Positions 31,477-33,036 of a stretch of DNA of 33,036 bases are shown here, in pieces. The stretch's first letter is position 1. Each line of letters opens with the position of its first letter. Under the pieces are notes generated by a model. It was given only the letters and a program-made list of their open reading frames with translations. It did no database searches and had not been told where the DNA came from. Source of the DNA: Nitrososphaerota archaeon (lineage in GTDB: Archaea; Thermoproteota; Nitrososphaeria; Nitrososphaerales; Nitrosopumilaceae); the NCBI GenBank assembly GCA_028820595.1, contig JAPPIP010000084.1, forward strand, positions 1 to 33,036, in the 5' to 3' direction. Position numbers and translations under genes: made by a program.

Positions 31477-32526
31477 ATGGTAAAGGTCGGTGTCGTGGGC
31501 GCGTCAGGGTACGTCGGCGGCGAGACCCTCAGGCTGCTCGTCACGCACCCAAAGGCGGAGATCACGATGGTGACGTCCAGGCAGCACGTGGGCGAGTACC
31601 TGCACAGGGTGCAGCCGAGCCTCAAGGGGTTCACCGATCTGGTGTTCTCCGAGATGGACTATGACAGGGTGGCCGACAAGTGCAACCTGGTATTCACGGC
31701 GGTCCCGCACGGGACGGCCACTGAGATTGTAAAGGCGCTGTACGACCGCGGCGTCAAGATAATAGACCTGAGCGCGGACTATAGGCTGCACGACCAGGAG
31801 GGATACGACAAGTGGTACGGGTGGGAGCACCCGCATCCGGACTATCTCCCCAAGTCCGTATACGGCGTGCCGGAGCTCCACAGGGACGCCATAAGGGACG
31901 CGCAGCTGGTGTCCTGCCCCGGATGCATGGCGGTCACCTCGATGCTGGCGCTCGCGCCGCTGGTCAGGAACGACATTATAGACACCGACCACGTCGTGGT
32001 GGACTCCAAGATAGGCTCGTCGGGGGCCGGCTCGGGCTCGGGAACCGCCCATGCGATGAGGGCCGGCGTCATCAGGCCCTACAAGCCCGCAAAGCACAGG
32101 CATACCGGCGAGATCGAGCAGGAGCTCAGCGAGGTTGCGGGGCGCAAGATCAGGGTGTCGATGTCCCCGCATGCAGTCGACGTCGTCAGGGGCATACTGT
32201 GCACCAACCACACGTTCCTGACAAAGGACGTGAACGAAAGGGATCTGTGGAAGATATACCGCTCGGCATACGGCGACGAAAAGTTCGTGAGGCTCATACG
32301 CGACAAGAAGGGGCTCTACAAGTTCCCCGACCCAAAGTTTTTGGTGGGCTCGAACTTTTGCGACATCGGGTTTGACATAGACGAGGACAACGGCAGGCTG
32401 GTGTCCCTCTCGGCGTCCGACAACCTCATGAAGGGCGCTGCCGGCTCCGCCATACAGAACATGAACGTCATGTGCGGCTTTGACGAGTCTGAAGGGCTGC
32501 TCCACACGCCACTGACCCCGGTCTGA
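31477..32526 (+). CDS. argC: LysW-gamma-L-glutamyl/aminoadipyl-6-phosphate reductase (ArgC/LysY)
   Basis: This NADPH enzyme reduces the LysW-bound acyl phosphate to the semialdehyde. The 349 residues start MVKVGVVGASGYVGGETLRL with the nucleotide-binding motif. They have the catalytic Cys in SCPGCMA (C150) and KHRHTGEIEQEL with the conserved His region. The C-terminus ends MNVMCGFDESEGL as in the ArgC family. It completes the set argG-lysW-argX-argC; the matching kinase and the aminotransferase and deacylase are not in this window. The start is ATG 31477 with its own TATA box. Confidence 0.94.
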   Translation: MVKVGVVGASGYVGGETLRLLVTHPKAEITMVTSRQHVGEYLHRVQPSLKGFTDLVFSEMDYDRVADKCNLVFTAVPHGTATEIVKALYDRGVKIIDLSADYRLHDQEGYDKWYGWEHPHPDYLPKSVYGVPELHRDAIRDAQLVSCPGCMAVTSMLALAPLVRNDIIDTDHVVVDSKIGSSGAGSGSGTAHAMRAGVIRPYKPAKHRHTGEIEQELSEVAGRKIRVSMSPHAVDVVRGILCTNHTFLTKDVNERDLWKIYRSAYGDEKFVRLIRDKKGLYKFPDPKFLVGSNFCDIGFDIDEDNGRLVSLSASDNLMKGAAGSAIQNMNVMCGFDESEGLLHTPLTPV

Positions 32527-32720
32527 CCGCCCACAGGCCGGCTCCCGGCAGCGGGAACTTGGATGATGCGCTACGAGCAACCTCTGCTTCCCCCGCCTCC
32601 CGATAATGCGTCCAGGTTCGTTAGGCGTGCACGGGGAACGCACCGCGCCGGATGTCCGGACGGTTAGTGGTCACCGGCCGGTGGTAAGTGTTAACCTCGT
32701 GCCTAGATTTTTACCATTCA
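32527..32720. other. Intergenic region before the transposase
   Basis: No gene is supported. An AT-rich cctagatttttacc near 32702-32715 could be the promoter or left boundary of the insertion element that follows. Confidence 0.35.
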
Positions 32721-32721
32721 C

Positions 32722-33036
32722 GTGAAATTTTTTGTCCTGCCTGATCCAAATACTACGAGTCCGCATACGCGGTATTGAACAAACCGGCAAAACCCTACAA
32801 GAAACTCTACAGGGAGGCAAGGACAGAAATCATAAAACTCAGGCAGACCATCGAGATTCAGGAGTCCAGGATACAGGAGCAGGAGTCTCGGATACAGGTC
32901 CTGGAGCGCAGGCTCGAGTATTATGACAACGCGAACACCCCGCCGTCGCACAACGCGCTGAGCCGGCTGGGGAGGCGGCATAAAAAAATGCAGGAAAAGG
33001 GGGGCGCGGGCAAGGCCGGCAAACCGCGCGGGGCGC
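32722..33036 (+). mobile_element. Partial IS66-like insertion element
   Basis: The transposase N-terminus marks a mobile element that starts in or before the gene-poor spacer after argC. Its left boundary is not fixed, because an inverted repeat can only be recognised with the right end, which lies beyond the window. Confidence 0.4.
32775..33036 (+). CDS. IS66-like transposase, N-terminal part (cut by window end)
   Basis: In the frame with TTG at 32775 (no ATG; open from 32745) the translation is LNKPAKPYKKLYREA, then a heptad coiled coil built on repeated IQESRIQEQ units. YYDNANTPPSHNAL follows, then a basic Gly/Lys-rich stretch ending at the window edge. A coiled coil followed by N-x-N-T-PPS and a Lys/Gly-rich linker is the start of IS66-family transposases. 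A GTG at 32722 in another frame reads 18 residues to a stop, so the natural start is uncertain or the 5' end is frameshifted. Right end and terminal repeats are not in view. Confidence 0.6.
   Translation, partial: MNKPAKPYKKLYREARTEIIKLRQTIEIQESRIQEQESRIQVLERRLEYYDNANTPPSHNALSRLGRRHKKMQEKGGAGKAGKPRGA

Noticed and set aside
31504-32643. 379-codon minus-strand open frame
   Set aside because: It is a GC-driven shadow of argC, which matches its family along the full length.
1-33036. CRISPR array or cas genes
   Set aside because: No regularly spaced direct repeats with unique spacers are present. The only tandem repeats are contiguous and microsatellite-like.

Overview
The window reads as chromosome of a high-GC, ammonia-oxidising marine thaumarchaeon (group I.1a). 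The evidence is archaeal-type AmoC, AmoX and AmoA, a thaumarchaeal copper nitrite reductase, archaeal/eukaryal-type ribosomal proteins (L15e, L31e, L39e), a LysW-dependent arginine/lysine cluster, several CFI-box and WW-GxIS secreted proteins, and TATA boxes placed 25-30 nt before start codons. The GC-rich composition points to a sponge symbiont like Cenarchaeum symbiosum rather than the AT-rich Nitrosopumilus. That species guess is inference from family knowledge, not from a database search.

Layout. 1-4000: amoC, amoX and amoA on the plus strand, each with its own TATA box, separated by unusually long gene-poor spacers; amoB is not in the window. 4150-6200: an orphan Dam-type adenine methylase, tRNA-Thr(GGT) with an encoded CCA, a thioredoxin-fold protein, and a 27-residue membrane micro-ORF. 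6250-10800: ribosomal protein L15e and four predicted exported proteins, one carrying a perfect 90-bp internal duplication. 10850-15260: phosphoglycerate dehydrogenase, the NirK-type multicopper oxidase and a class II fumarase/aspartase. 15436-17901: a tRNA methylthiotransferase (MtaB/CDKAL1 type) and a very divergent FtsZ/tubulin-like protein. 18205-19183: an L39e-L31e operon in which L31e carries a long acidic disordered tail. 19553-21229: a Trm112-like/methyltransferase gene broken by a frameshift, and a CoA-type Nudix hydrolase.

21271-25990 is a methionine/one-carbon block: a MetF-like protein faces a methionine synthase that is split into two genes (homocysteine-binding part, then pterin/B12/activation part). 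26184-28956 is an ABC importer operon of the nitrate/sulfonate/taurine type (binding protein, ATPase, permease). 29123-32526 is argG-lysW-argX(lysX)-argC, amino-acid synthesis on the LysW carrier protein. The last 300 bases begin an IS66-like transposase cut off by the window end.

Together the genes cover ammonia oxidation and nitrogen-oxide chemistry, amino-acid and methyl-group supply, translation and the cell surface. Small genes that are easily missed (lysW, L39e, the micro-ORF) were found by direct translation. The least explained parts are the palindrome-rich region before amoC, the 1.3-kb amoX-amoA spacer with a decayed HTH coding relic, the L31e tail and the degenerate FtsZ.
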